Source: Siphonodentalium dalli (Eukaryota; Mollusca; Scaphopoda; Gadilida; Siphonodentaliidae). Taken from it: a stretch of 64,000 nt of DNA. Below, piece by piece: positions 31,401-42,900 of this stretch. The notes beneath the pieces were generated by a model. It saw nothing but the letters and a program-made list of their open reading frames with translations. It did no database searches and had not been told where the DNA came from. Positions within the stretch are counted from its first letter, which is position 1. Each line of letters begins with the position of its first letter. The position numbers were made by a program, and so were the translations under genes. The DNA lies in assembly GCA_032622095.1 (NCBI GenBank), contig CP136066.1:206234978-206298977 (forward strand), read 5' to 3'.

Positions 31401-34400
31401 TATAGATATATAGGAGAGTCGTTAGTTATTAATTATTCTCGCCTCCCTATCGTGGTCTATCAGATAATAACTGCTAAACTGCACAATACAATAGAATCTA
31501 CAAGGATTGCTTCACCAGAAGGACATCAAAAGAGGATTAGCCATGTAAACACCACCACAATAAACTATGGAATCATGTGCATGCCACCCCGACTGCGCGT
31601 GTAAACCACTGCATATTGCATGGCCAAACAATCGATGAAATTCGTTTGATAATTTCCGTTCCTTCGCCTGTTTCGTTGTTATTGTTTGCCTTTTCCTCGG
31701 CGACAAAATACAACCCATGCACATGGTTTCCATCAGAAAAATGTAACACTGCACGTATATATGTTGTAATGCGTGAAATTGTAATTTGGCTTGCTATAGT
31801 CGTTTTGCGTAGTATATATGGAATATGCCTTGAAGTGCTGGAAAATATAGCGAAAACTTAGATAAAAAGCATACAGTTGACGTTTTGTCTCTTTCAACTA
31901 TTCTCAGGTCACATAGAATATTGTGAGTAAATACAGCGAAACAACCGAAAAAATCAAACGAAATCATGGTTGTGTTATTTGGTCTTATTTCGGTTCTATC
32001 GCTTTCTTCGGTTATTTTGCCTGGCAGATCGCGTGTGCGTTTGAACTACATGTAATTACGCGTTCGTCCGTTGTACGTTGTATAATATCCATTCATTCGC
32101 ATATTTCGGGTTCGGATAATTACACACGTGTTCTACATATTTCGCCATGCAATATACAGTGGTTTACACACGCATCTGGAGTGGCACAAACAGGATTCCA
32201 TAATAAACACCAGTAATCCCTGCACCCGCCGATACTAATCCCAGCAGATTAACTGCATCTTGATAGAGGTGTTAACATTTCTGAATGCTAAAAACGCCAC
32301 TAATACTTAGTATATTGTAAGAGATTCCTGAAATGAATGGTATTGATTAACCAATATTTTTCAAATTTCTTGATGAATAAAAAAGTGACTTGCCAAATGA
32401 AAATATTTTTTTTAACAAATGTGAATTACTTTTGTCAAATTTGGCAAGTGGCAACGCGAACCCTGCTCAAGAAAAAACCGCCGCGAAATGTTGCAAAGAA
32501 TTCATTTGGAGCATACCTTCTCACTATACTGGATAATATTACCACCGCGGACATAGTGTTATAGTCTGCATGTGCGTGCTGCAGAGTTAGAAGTTTATCA
32601 ATATAATTATATATACCTCGCAATTATTAAGCGGTATATATAATCTTTAAACATGAAACTGCTCCTGTATTAATTAGACAGGGTCAGGTTCAGGATCGTT
32701 CAGCTGTCGAAGAGGGTTAGCACCCCGTCGGGAAGATCTATAATGGCCAGCACTGTAGTTATACCCCACCCCTGTCGTGGGATGGTAGCTATACCCCACC
32801 CTGTCGTGTGATGGTAGCTAGCACCTGCGTCGCGGGGAAATTCTGGCGCGACCCTTCGTGCGCGGGACTTTAAAATATGTCGATAAATAGGACTGCTTAA
32901 AATATAAGGACTTCATGAATTCATGCATGACTGGTGCTACACTGTTGACAATTTTGAGCAAAGCCGGTTTCTCAACCCCCTATATACCCCTTTGTCACAA
33001 AGTTCTCATCCCCTCCACTTAACCACGTGATTCATCTGTAAATGATTTTCAATTAAACACACTGCTAAATATAGTACTTCACGGAGACATAATATTCAGG
33101 CAACATTGTCACTGAAAAAATCGTATATGAGATAACATATGGTATAAGGTGACCATTGGATGTTTTTGCTAGGCTAAAAAAAAAAAATTCTTTCACAACC
33201 GTCAAATCGAAAGTCGATATTTGGCCAACATATTGGTCCGATCTAATAAATTCGTGGTATATAACACGTATATAAGGTGGCTTTATTGTATCTAAGCAGA
33301 TTAATTAGTCTAAAAATAATTGTTGTCTACGTTTCTTATTGTTTCAACGGTATGCTTTCTATATTTAAGAAACCAATTAATTGAAGAAATATTTTCTCGT
33401 CCGCGAGAAATACTTATACTCATATTTTAGAAATATATTCTTATACTTAAGAAATTAAAAAAATATGCACATAAATATTGTTCACCCTAGAAATATTTTC
33501 TTAATAATTAGAAATAATTTCTTGTTATTAGATTACTCCACCCTAATTCTCTGTGAGGTAGTGTTTTAAGATATATTTTCTATATAAGATGATTCTTTTT
33601 TGGCAGTGTACACTGGAGCATCATACTACTACATGGAGTTACAATGCAAACCGGCTGCATGCGTGCACAGGGTGAAATCTTAATATATTTCAACAAGGTC
33701 CAACCGTCCAAGAAGGGCAATAGCTCTGATAAAAATGAATGGACGAAGCCCGTAGTATATGTGGGTTCCTATCCTTTTCCACAACATATGATATCTCCGT
33801 ACCAAAAGCACAACAAATCCGATGATCCAAGCCTGAGTTACAAACTCAAATGTTTGTGCGGACACAAAATGGTTATACATAATGAATCAGGTATGGATGA
33901 ATCAGATTGGATTAAGTGGCTTTATATGTGTGACCCAGAGTTCTCACGCACATAATAACATACCTGTCGGTTACAGAGTCAGTGCAATGCTCTGTCGGTA
34001 TATGTAGAGAGTTCGAATTTATCCCCTCCAGATTTTCGTTTTTCAAGTTGGTAGAATTTCGCTATATAGAGTGTAACACAAGCCATAATTATATAAAAGG
34101 GTGCGTTCATATGCTAGCAAGTTTACATGATATGTTTAGCAGGCATTTCCTCATAGAAAACCACATGCGCCAGAATATGAACGGAAATTTCTCGTGCATA
34201 ACATGTATCTTTACCAAAGCGAACGCCTTATGAAAAGTAACAATTCTGTAGTTCCATGCACTTGTAACGGTGCTATACTGGCATTTGTCTTCAAATATAC
34301 CTTGTATGGTTGGTTCTTGCGAGATAATTGCATGATATTTACAGGCAAATTCCGGTATATAGCATCGCTACAGGTCGACCTGCGGAAATTATATAATTCG

Positions 34401-34829
34401 CACATAGTTAGCTGTAGTACAGATGCATTTTAAATGCTTGTTTGCGTTCATATTCTGGATCATTCTGGCACCATATCGTTTTCTACGACCAAATGCATGG
34501 CTGCAAACCATACAGTGAAAACTTGCCATGCAGTGTATGGACGTATCATATAAACACCATACATTACCTCTAATGAATCTTACCGAATATCCTCCACAAT
34601 AAAGTTCGTTATCATTAAAGTTTGAGGGATTTTCGTATCCAAATCTCCACATAGTGTTGCGGGCTGCAGGAACGATCACCATACCGTGGCCATCTACACA
34701 ACTCAGTCGTACAACCACAGTCATAAGCACAGAATTCAAAACCAAAGCCATACCATCTACACCACTCAGTCGTATAACCACAGTCAAAAGCACAGAATTC
34801 AAAATCAAAGCCATACTGTGGAGACTCAT
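27746..34829 (-). CDS. AA15-family lytic polysaccharide monooxygenase, gene A (three exons, span including introns)
   Basis: Three minus-strand exons join in consistent phase: 34,829-34,584 (phase 0 end), 30,708-30,336 (phase 1 end) and 28,416-27,746. Introns are about 3.9 and 1.9 kb with GT/AG borders. The predicted precursor is about 429 residues, or 382 after removal of the signal peptide. The mature protein begins with His1 (HGMVIVP). The second brace residue is in WITANHQGYFEYRLCP at mature residue about 89, and a Tyr at about 181 (QWYNCADI) sits where AA15 enzymes place the axial Tyr. These are the copper histidine-brace ligands. AA15 enzymes are secreted and cut chitin or cellulose oxidatively. 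After the catalytic domain come a Trp/Pro/Ser linker and a Cys-rich tail. Splice sites were read from sequence only. Confidence 0.85.
28010..28318 (-). repeat. 105-bp coding tandem repeat (about three units) in the LPMO linker
   Basis: The phrase GGCTGCCACGGGCTCCATGG on the plus strand recurs at 105-bp steps (about 28,084, 28,189 and 28,294), giving a 35-residue protein repeat with SWSPWEPQNTRAP and PWSPWQPPT. A fourth, shorter and more diverged copy is toward the C-terminus. Two units are almost identical at the DNA level, so the expansion is recent. Confidence 0.9.
28920..29050 (+). repeat. Degenerate ATTACG simple repeat
   Basis: Recurring GATTACGATTACAATTAC and its complement with ATCGAT, followed by a T run near 29,070. 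Lies in LPMO intron 2. Confidence 0.75.
30336..30708 (-). CDS. LPMO gene A exon 2: catalytic core
   Basis: A pyrimidine-rich acceptor (TTTTCCTCTTCAG) precedes RQWIQNGGKCGVCGDPFDG, the conserved AA15 block. The exon carries the second copper-binding His (codon at 30,547-30,549) and RLCP, and ends at LQWFHNAG with a strong GTAAGT donor in phase 1. Four Cys (GGKCGVCGD, RLCP, CSQC region) probably form the family's disulphides. Confidence 0.88.
30790..30975. repeat. Cluster of CCATGGTA / TACCATTG / CACGGTAGTATACCGTGG palindromes
   Basis: At least eight short inverted phrases of the form (A)CCATGGTA or TACC(A/G)T occur in under 200 bp, including ACCACGGTAGTATACCGTGG. It lies just upstream (in transcript order) of LPMO exon 2. 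It may be an extruding palindrome or MITE remnant. Confidence 0.5.
31160..31330 (+). repeat. Dispersed repeat with CAAATGTGAATTA and GCGCGAACCCTG, copy 1
   Basis: CCAAATGTGAATTATTTTTG, then GGCAAGTGGCA and GCGAACCCTG, recur at 32,405-32,470. Short SINE-like or MITE-like fragment in LPMO intron 1. Confidence 0.6.
31545..32212. mobile_element. About 670-bp MITE in LPMO intron 1
   Basis: The left arm (31,545-31,623: GTAAACACCACC...TATGGAATCATGTGC, GTGTAAACCACTGCATATTGC) is repeated inverted at 32,148-32,212 (GCAATATACAGTGGTTTACAC ... GGATTCCATAATAAACACC). The arm is about 65-75 bp with scattered mismatches. No coding capacity. Confidence 0.7.
32400..32470 (+). repeat. Dispersed repeat with CAAATGTGAATTA and GCGCGAACCCTG, copy 2
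   Basis: Shares AACAAATGTGAATTACTTTT, TTTGGCAAGTGGCAACGCG and AACCCTG with 31,160-31,240. Confidence 0.6.
32745..32830 (+). repeat. Short tandem duplicate (ATACCCCACCC-TGTCGTG-GATGGTAGCT)
   Basis: Two and a half copies of a unit of about 40 bp built on ATACCCCACCC(CT)GTCGTG. Non-coding, in LPMO intron 1. Confidence 0.7.
34103..34545. mobile_element. About 440-bp MITE adjacent to LPMO exon 1
   Basis: The left arm (about 34,103-34,184, with GCAAGTTT, TAGAAAACCACATG and CGCCAGAATATGAACG) is repeated inverted at about 34,448-34,545 (CGTTCATATTCTGG, TCGTTTTCTACG, AAACTTGCCATGC). It ends fewer than 40 bp from the exon 1 donor. Confidence 0.55.
34584..34829 (-). CDS. LPMO gene A exon 1: signal peptide and mature N-terminus
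   Basis: This exon encodes the leader and mature residues 1-35, ending YCGGYS before a GTAAGA donor. Candidate starts are Met codons at 34,829, 34,814 and 34,751. The leader is a tandem duplicate (21 residues each), so a start at 34,751 alone would still give a normal signal peptide ending in VDG before His1. I used 34,829 as the longest plausible start after the last upstream break in composition. Confidence 0.8.
34689..34814 (-). repeat. 63-bp in-frame tandem duplication of the LPMO signal-peptide coding sequence
   Basis: Two adjacent copies (34,814-34,752 and 34,751-34,689) encode MALILNSVLLTVVIRLSGVDG-like leaders of 21 residues each, with a handful of substitutions. Only the second copy abuts His1. 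Confidence 0.92.
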
Positions 34830-35724
34830 TGATCGGGGTATATGTGAGTAGAATGGAAATAAAGGGTCGAAGGATAACGCTGTTTCAATTCGCACAATTT
34901 ATACGAATTCAGATGCCAAGAAGTTTGCCTTATTAGCGGCATCTCAATGGCGCGGAATGCCTCGATAATCCCGCGGGATATTAGAGAATTAGACTATAAT
35001 ACGACGTTACGTAGACATCCGTTTGATGATTTTTGTGTATATTTGTCGTCCCAAGTTGTGAATGACAAACCGCCAGACACGATGCACAACAATTTGACTT
35101 TTAATTGAAGTTTTATTCAAGGTTGCATGTCCAAAAATCAGTCTGTTTGTTACTTAAGTTTGCAGATTAAAATTATTCGTGCCAACGATAAATTAAAATT
35201 TAATTTGTTCTTTGTGTGATTTATTGTTGTAAAATAACAAACATGAAAATGTAAAATGGAGATGGTGTTTCTCTTCTCCGAACTTCACACAGAGAGCTCT
35301 GTGTCATAATATAGGGCTTCCGTTAACATGTCGTATGTGGTGGGGAAAACACTTTTTGCCGAATTTTGAATCTACCTTTTCGATTACACATTATATACAA
35401 GTTCCAGAGATAACTTGTCGATATTTCAAGTATAAACAGGGGCGACGTTGGGTTTCTAAACCAATACATTTGAGCCAGAGAGACCAGTTAACAGGATCTT
35501 ATATATCAGTAGGAAATCATTTGTTTTCCAAATCATTTTTCCACGAATTGGGACAGAAACTGTTACTATTTTAATAACATTGCCGATATTTTATTATAAA
35601 TCTATCTATTTAAAGCAGTTTTTAATTAGTTGAAATATTTTTAACACCTGATATTTGTCGTGTTTTTGTTTTTCGGAAAAACAATGCAAACATCTCTTCC
35701 AAATGAGTTTCATAGAAAGTCTCA

Positions 35725-35742
35725 GGGGGGGGGGGGGGGGGG
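35725..35742 (+). repeat. Homopolymer run of 18 G
   Basis: Uninterrupted G run in repeat-like sequence upstream of LPMO gene A. Its flanks resemble those at about 29,750-29,860. Confidence 0.95.
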
Positions 35743-35941
35743 CTCAAAATAATAATTTGGCCAAAATTCAACAGTTGGATAATGATGCAACATTATTTGG
35801 AAATTACAGACCGAAATTAGGTTGAATTTGTTCTTGTTTGATATTCCTACCAGTATTTAGTGTGAAAAATGTTATATATAGACCGAGAGTCGAACGATTT
35901 TTTCATGGCTTTCGATAATTTAAAAAAAACTGAAATTGACC

Positions 35942-36078
35942 TACAGTAATGCCCTAAGTAATGGACTCGGTGAGAGCTTTCCGATGATTGGCAACAAGCC
36001 ATATTTCCGACTAAATCCTGAAAAGTTACCCATAATTCTGCTATGTTTAAGGAGTCCATTACTTAGGACATTACTGTA
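35942..36078. mobile_element. Mariner-type MITE (CAGTAATG ends, TA flanks), 137 bp
   Basis: The left TACAGTAATGCCCTAAGTAA and the right end (36,052-36,078) are inverted repeats over 27 bases with one mismatch, each starting with TA followed by CAGT. TA duplications and CAGT ends are typical of Tc1/mariner-related MITEs. This is the only intact copy; three truncated copies lacking the left end recur inside the 21-bp satellite. Confidence 0.85.
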
Positions 36079-36378
36079 CCAGCCACCTCCCTACCTGCAT
36101 GACCGGGACCGTTGAGTACCGATATCATTTCCGGTGTCCTTGTGCACGTGCACTTGATTAGCTGGATAAGTTTACCCCCCATCGCCCCTCGTCAATTAAA
36201 AGTACTCAATCCGAGTCGATGGTCCCAAGTATCATCAGATTCCATCAATTACAACATTTTTTTAAATGCCGATTCAGTTATCAGAATCGATTAATTTCGT
36301 TAAAATAATGCTAACCAGTCAACTATGGTTCACCAAAAACAAAAACAACATTTCTTTAAATGCCGCTTCAGTTATCAG
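35969..36378 (+). repeat. Satellite island 1 (MITE-derived, about 410 bp)
   Basis: Starting at GGTGAGAGCTTTCCGATG, this contains the rest of the mariner-type MITE, a CATTTCCGGTGTCC segment, then the TTAAAAGTACTCAATCCGAG end of the TTAA-flanked MITE family (36,195 on). It also has a short internal duplicate of TTTAAATGCCG(A/C)TTCAG. It ends at TTATCAGGTTCCTGTGGATT, where the 21-bp array begins. Confidence 0.85.
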
Positions 36379-36567
36379 GTTCCTGTGGATTTCCATTGGG
36401 TTCCTATGGATTTCCCTTGGATTCCTGTGGATTTCCCTTGAGTTCCTGTGGATTTCCCTTGGATTACTGTGGATTTCCCTTGAGTTCCTGTGGATTTCCC
36501 TTGGATTCCTGTGGATTTCCCTTGAGTTCCTGTGGATTTCCATTGGGTTCCTGTGGATTTCCCTTGG

Positions 36568-36978
36568 GTGAGAGCTTTCCGATGAATGGCAACAAGCCAT
36601 ATTTCCGACTAAATCCTGAAAAGTTACCCATAATTCTGCTATGTTTAAGGAGTCCATTACTTAGGACATTACTGTACCAGCCACCTCCCTACCTGCATGA
36701 CCGGGACCGTTGAGTACCGATATCATTTCCGGTGTCCTTGTGCATGTGCACTTGATTAGCTGGATAAGTTTACCCCCCCCATCGCCCCTCGTCAATTAAA
36801 AGTACTCAATCCGAGTCGATGGTCCCAAGTATCATCAGATTCCATCAATTACAACATTTTTTTAAATGCCGATTCAGTTATCACAATCGATTAATTTCGT
36901 TAAAATAATGCTAACTAGTCAACTATGGTTCATCAAAAACAAAAACAACATTTCTTTAAATGCCGCTTCAGTTATCAG
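36568..36978 (+). repeat. Satellite island 2
   Basis: Same 410-bp sequence as island 1 with a few substitutions. The left MITE terminus is replaced by 21-bp units (CCCTTGGGTGAGAGC). Only about nine repeat units separate it from island 1. Confidence 0.95.
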
Positions 36979-39900
36979 GTTCCTGTGGATTTCCCTTGAG
37001 TTCCTGTGGATTTCCATTGGGTTCCTGTGGATTTCCATTGGGTTCCTGTGGATTTCCCTTGGATTCCTGTGGATTTCACTTGAGTTCCTGTGGATTTCCC
37101 TTGGATTACTGTGGATTTCCATTGAGTTCCTGTGGATTTCCCTTGGATTACTGTGGATTTCCCTTGAGTTCCTGTGAATTTCCATTGGGTTCCTGTGGAT
37201 TTCCCTTGAGTTCCTGTGGATTTCCATTGGGTTCCTATGGATTTCCCTTGGATTCCTGTGGATTTCCCTTGAGTTCCTGTGGATTTCCCTTGAGTTCCTG
37301 TGTATTTCCATTGGGTTCCTGTGGATTTCCCTTGGGTTCCTGTTTATTTCCATTGGATGCCTGTGGTTTTTCATTGGGGTTCTGTTTATTTCCCTTGAGT
37401 TCCTGTGGATTTCCATTGGGTTCATGTGGATATCCCTTGGATTAATGTTGATTTCCCTTGAGTTCCTGTGGATTTCCCTTGAGTTCCTGTGGATTTCCCT
37501 TGGATTCCTGTTGATTTCCATTGGGTTTCTGTGGATTTCCCTTGAGTTCCTGTGGATTTCCCTTGGGTTCCTGTGGATTTCCATTGGGTTTCTGTGGATT
37601 TCCCTTGAGTTCCTGTGGATTTCCCTTGAGTTCCTGTGTATTTCCATTGAGTTCCTGTGGATTTCCATTGGGTTCCTGTGGATTTCCATTGGGTTCCTGT
37701 GGATTTCCATTGGGTTCCTGTGGGTTTCCATTGGGTTCCTGTGGATTTCCATTGGGTTCCTGTGGATTTCCATTGGGTTCCTGTGGATTTCCATTGGGTT
37801 CCTGTGGATTTCCATTGGGTTCCTGTGGATTTCCATTGGGTTCCTGTGGATTTCCATTGGGTTCCTGTGGATTTCCATTGGGTTCCTGTGGATTTCCATT
37901 GGGTTCCTGTGGATTTCCATTGGGTTCCTGTGGATTTCCATTGGGTTCCTGTGGATTTCCCTTGGATTCCTGTGGATTTCCCTTGGGTTCCTGTGGATTT
38001 CCATTGGGTTCCTGTGGATTTCCCTTGGGTACCTGTGGATTTCCCTTGAGTTCCTGTGGATTTCCATTGGGTTCATGTGGATATCCCTTGGATTAATGTT
38101 GATTTCCCTTGAGTTCCTGTGTATTTCCCTTGAGTTACTGTGGATTTCCATTGGGTTCATGTGGATATCCCTTGGATTAATGTTGATTTCCCTTGAGTTC
38201 CTGTGTATTTCCCTTGGATTCCTGTGTATTTCCATTGCGTTCCTGTGGATTTCCATTGCGTTCCTGTGGATTTCCCTTGGATTCCTGTGGATTTCCCTTG
38301 GATTAATGTTGATTTCCCTTGAGTTCCTGTGGATTTCCCTTGGATTCCTGTGGATTTCCTCTGAGTTTCTGTGGATTCCATTGGGTTCCTGTGGATTTCC
38401 CTTGAGTTCATGTGGATTTCCATTGGGTTCCTGTGGAATTCCATTGGATTCCTGTGGATTTCCCTTGTGTTCCTGTGGATTTCCCTTGGATTCCTGTGGA
38501 TTTCCTTGAGTTCCTGTGGATTTCTATTGGGTTCATGTGGATTTCCATTCGGTTCATGTGGATTTCCGTTGCGTTCCTGTGGATTTCCATTGGGTTTCTG
38601 TGGATTTTCGTTGCGTTCCTTTGGATTTCCCTTGAGTTCCTGTGGATTTCCATTGAGTTCCTGTGGATGTTCATTGCGTTCCTGTGGATTTCCAATGGAA
38701 TCCTGTGGAATTCCTTGAGTTCCTGTGGATTTCCGTTGCGTTTCTGTGGATTTCCGTTGCGTTCCTTTGGATTTCCCTTGAGTTCCTGTTGATTTCCATT
38801 GAGTTCCTGTGGATTTCCCTTGAGTTCCTGTGTATTTCCCTTGAGTTCCTGTGGATTTTCATTGCGTTCATGTGGATTTCCATTGGGTTCCTGTGGATTT
38901 TCATTGCGTTCCTGTGGATTTATCATGGATTCCTGTGGATTTCCCTTGGGTTCTTGTGGATTTCCATTGGGTTCCTGTGGATTTCCCTTGAGTTCCTGTG
39001 GATTTACCTTGAGATCCTGTGGATTTCCCTTGAGATCCTGTGGATTTCCCTTGAGTTCCTGTGGATTTCCCTTGAGATCCTGTTGATTTCCATTGAGTTC
39101 CTGTGGATTTCCCTTGAGTTCCTGTGGATTTCCCTTGAGTTCCTGTGGATTTCCCTTGAGTTCCTGTGAATTTCTCATGGATTCCTGTGGATTTCCCTTG
39201 GGTTCTTGTGGATTTCCATTGGGTTCCTGTGGATTTCCCTTGGATTCCTGTGAATTTTCATTGGGTTCCTGTTGATATCCCTTGGATTCCTGTGGATTTC
39301 CCTTGGATTCCTGTGAATTTCCATTGGGTTCCTGTTGATATCCATTGGGTTCCTGTTGATTTCCCTTGAGTTCCTGTGGATTTCCCTTGGATTCCTGTGA
39401 ATTTCCATTGGGTTCCTGTTGATATCCATTGGGTTCCTGTGGATTTCCATTGGGTTCCTGTGGATTTCCATTGGATTCCTGTGGATTTCCTTTGAGTTCA
39501 TGTGGATTTCCCTTGAGTTCATGTGGATTTCCCTTGGGTTCATGTGGATTTCCCTTGGATTACTGTGGATTTACCTTGGGTTCCTGTGGATTTCCCTTGG
39601 GTTCCTGTGGATTTCCTTTGAGATCCTGTGGATTTCCATTGGGTATCTGTGGATTTCCTTTGAGATCCTGTGGATTTCCCTTGGGTTCCTGTGGATTTCC
39701 CTTGGGTTCCTGTGGATTTCCTTTGAGATCCTGTGGATTTCCATTGGGTTTCTGTGGATTTCCTTTGAGATCCTGTGGATTTCCCTTGGGTTCCTGTGGA
39801 TTTACCTTGAGTTCCTGCGGATTTCCATTGGGTTTCTGTGGATTTACCTTGGATTCATGTGGATTTCCTTGAGTTCCTGTGGATTTCCTTTGAGATCCTG

Positions 39901-42900
39901 TGGATTTCCCTTGAGTTCCTGTGGATTTTCATTGCGTTCATGTGGATTTCCATTGGGTTTCTGTGGATTTTCGTTGCGTTCCTTTGGATTTCCCTTGAGT
40001 TCCTGTTGATTTCCATTGAGTTCCTGTGGATTTCCATTGAGTTCCTGTGGATATCCCTTGAGTTCCTGTGGATTTTCATTGCGTTCATGTGGATTTCCAT
40101 TGGGATCCTGTGGATTTTCATTGAGTTCCTGTGGATTTCTCATGGATTCCTGTGGATTTCCCTTGGGTTCTTGTGGATTTCCATTGGGTTCCTGTGGATT
40201 TCCCTTGGATTCCTGTGGATTTCCATTGGGTTCCTGTTGATATCCATTTGGTTCCTGTGGATTTCCCTTGGATTCCTGTGAATTTCCATTGGGTTCCTGT
40301 TGATATCCATTGGGTTCCTGTTGATTTCCCTTGAGTTCCTGTGGATTTCCCTTGGATTCCTGTGAATTTCCATTGGGTTCCTGTTGATATCCATTGGGTT
40401 CCTGTGGATTTCCATTGGGTTCCTGTGGATTTCCCTTCGATTCCTGTGGATTTCCATTGGGTTCCTGTGGATTTCCATTGGATTCCTGTGGATTTCCTTT
40501 GAGTTCCTGTGGATTTCCATTGGGTTCCTGTGGATTTCCCTTGAGTTCCTGTGGATTTCCATTGGGTTCCTGTGGATTTCCATTGGGTTCCTGTGGATTT
40601 CCCTTGGATTCCTGTGGATTTCACTTGAGTTCCTGTGGATTTCCCTTGGATTACTGTGGATTTCCCTTGAGTTCCTGTGGATTTCCCTTGGATTACTGTG
40701 GATTTCCCTTGAGTTCCTGTGAATTTCCATTGGGTTCCTGTGGATTTCCCTTGAGTTCCTGTGGATTTCCATTTGGTTCCTATGGATTTCCCTTGGATTC
40801 CTGTGGATTTCCCTTGAGTTCCTGTGGATTTCCCTTGAGTTCCTGTGTATTTCCATTGGGTTCCTGTGGATTTCCCTTGGGTTCCTGTTTATTTCCCTTG
40901 GATGCCTGTGGTTTTTCATTGGGGTTCTGTTTATTTCCCTTGAGTTCCTGTGGATTTCCATTGGGTTCATGTGGATATCCCTTGGATTAATGTTGATTTC
41001 CCTTGAGTTCCTGTGGATTTCCCTTGAGTTCCTGTGGATTTCCCTTGGGTTCCTGTTGATTTCCATTGGATTTCTGTGGATTTCCCTTGAGTTCCTGTGG
41101 ATTTCCCTTGGGTTCCTGTTGATTTCCATTGGGTTTCTGTGGATTTCCCTTGAGTTCCTGTGGATTTCCATTGGGTTTCTGTAGATTTCCCTTGAGTTCC
41201 TGTAGATTTCCCTTGAGTTCCTGTGGATTTCCGTTGAGTTCCTGTGGATTTCCATTGGGTTCCTGTGGATTTCCATTGGGTTCCTGTGGATTTCCATTGG
41301 GTTCCTGTGGATTTCCCTTGAGTTCCTGTGGATTTCCGTTGAGTTCCTGTGGATTTCCCTTGAGTTCCTGTGGATTTCCATTGGGTTCCTGTGGATTTCC
41401 ATTGGGTTCCTGTGGATTTCCATTGGGTTCCTGTGGATTTCCATTGGGTTCCTGTGGATTTCCATTGGGTTCCTGTGGATTTCCATTGGGTTCCTGTGGA
41501 TTTCCATTGGGTTCCTGTGGATTTCCATTTGGTTCCTGTGGATTTCCATTGGGTTCCTGTGGATTTCCATTGGGTTCCTGTGGATTTCCATTTGGTTTCT
41601 GTGGATTTCCATTGGGTTCCTGTGGATTTCCATTGGGTTCCTGTGGATTTCCCTTGGATTCCTGTGGATTTCCCTTGGGTTCCTGTGGATTTCCATTGGG
41701 TTCCTGTGGATTTCCCTTGGGTACCTGTGGATTTCCCTTGAGTTCCTGTAGATTTCCATTGGGTTCATGTGGATATCCCTTGGATTAATGTTGATTTCCC
41801 TTGAGTTCCTGTGTATTTCCCTTGGATTCCTGTGTATTTCCATTGCGTTCCTGTGGATTTCCATTGGGTTCCTGTGGATTTCCCTTGGATTCCTGTGGAT
41901 TTCCCTTGGATTAATGTTGATTTCCCTTGAGTTCCTGTGGATTTCCCTTGGATTCCTGTGGATTTCCTCTGAGTTTCTGTGGATTCCATTGGGTTCCTGT
42001 GGATTTCCCTTGAGTTCATGTGGATTTCCATTGGGTTCCTGTGGAATTCCATTGGATTCCTGTGGATTTCCCTTGTGTTCCTGTGGATTTCCCTTGGATT
42101 CCTGTGGATTTCCTTGAGTTCCTGTGGATTTCTATTGGGTTCATGTGGATTTCCATTCGGTTCATGTGGATTTCCGTTGCGTTCCTGTGGATTTCCATTG
42201 GGTTTCTGTGGATTTTCGTTGCGTTCCTTTGGATTTCCCTTGAGTTCCTGTGGATTTCCATTGAGTTCCTGTGGATTTTCATTGCGTTCCTGTGGATTTC
42301 CAATGGAATCCTGTGGAATTCCTTGAGTTCCTGTGGATTTCCGTTGCGTTTCTGTGGATTTCCGTTGCGTTCCTTTGGATTTCCCTTGAGTTCCTGTTGA
42401 TTTCCATTGAGTTCCTGTGGATTTCCCTTGAGTTCCTGTGTATTTCCCTTGAGTTCCTGTGGATTTTCATTGCGTTCATGTGGATTTCCATTGGGTTCCT
42501 GTTGATATCCATTGGGTTCCTGTGGATTTCCATTGGGTTCCTGTGGATTTCCATTGGATTCCTGTGGATTTCCTTTGAGTTCATGTGGATTTCCCTTGAG
42601 TTCATGTGGATTTCCCTTGGGTTCATGTGGATTTCCCTTGGATTACTGTGGATTTACCTTGGGTTCCTGTGGATTTCCCTTGGGTTCCTGTGGATTTCCT
42701 TTGAGATCCTGTGGATTTCCATTGGGTATCTGTGGATTTCCTTTGAGATCCTGTGGATTTCCCTTGGGTTCCTGTGGATTTCCCTTGGGTTCCTGTGGAT
42801 TTCCTTTGAGATCCTGTGGATTTCCATTGGGTTTCTGTGGATTTCCTTTGAGATCCTGTGGATTTCCCTTGGGTTCCTGTGGATTTACCTTGAGTTCCTG

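Noticed and set aside
33644-33955. 103-codon plus-strand frame with CLCGHKM and KKGNSSDKNEWTK
   Set aside because: No recognised family, no splice or promoter support, and it lies inside LPMO intron 1. It could be a chance frame or a single unknown exon; not enough to annotate.
21008-34829. The exon at 21.0 kb as an alternative first exon of LPMO gene A
   Set aside because: It lies downstream of gene A's last exon on the same strand, so it cannot splice to exons 2 and 3 in the normal order.
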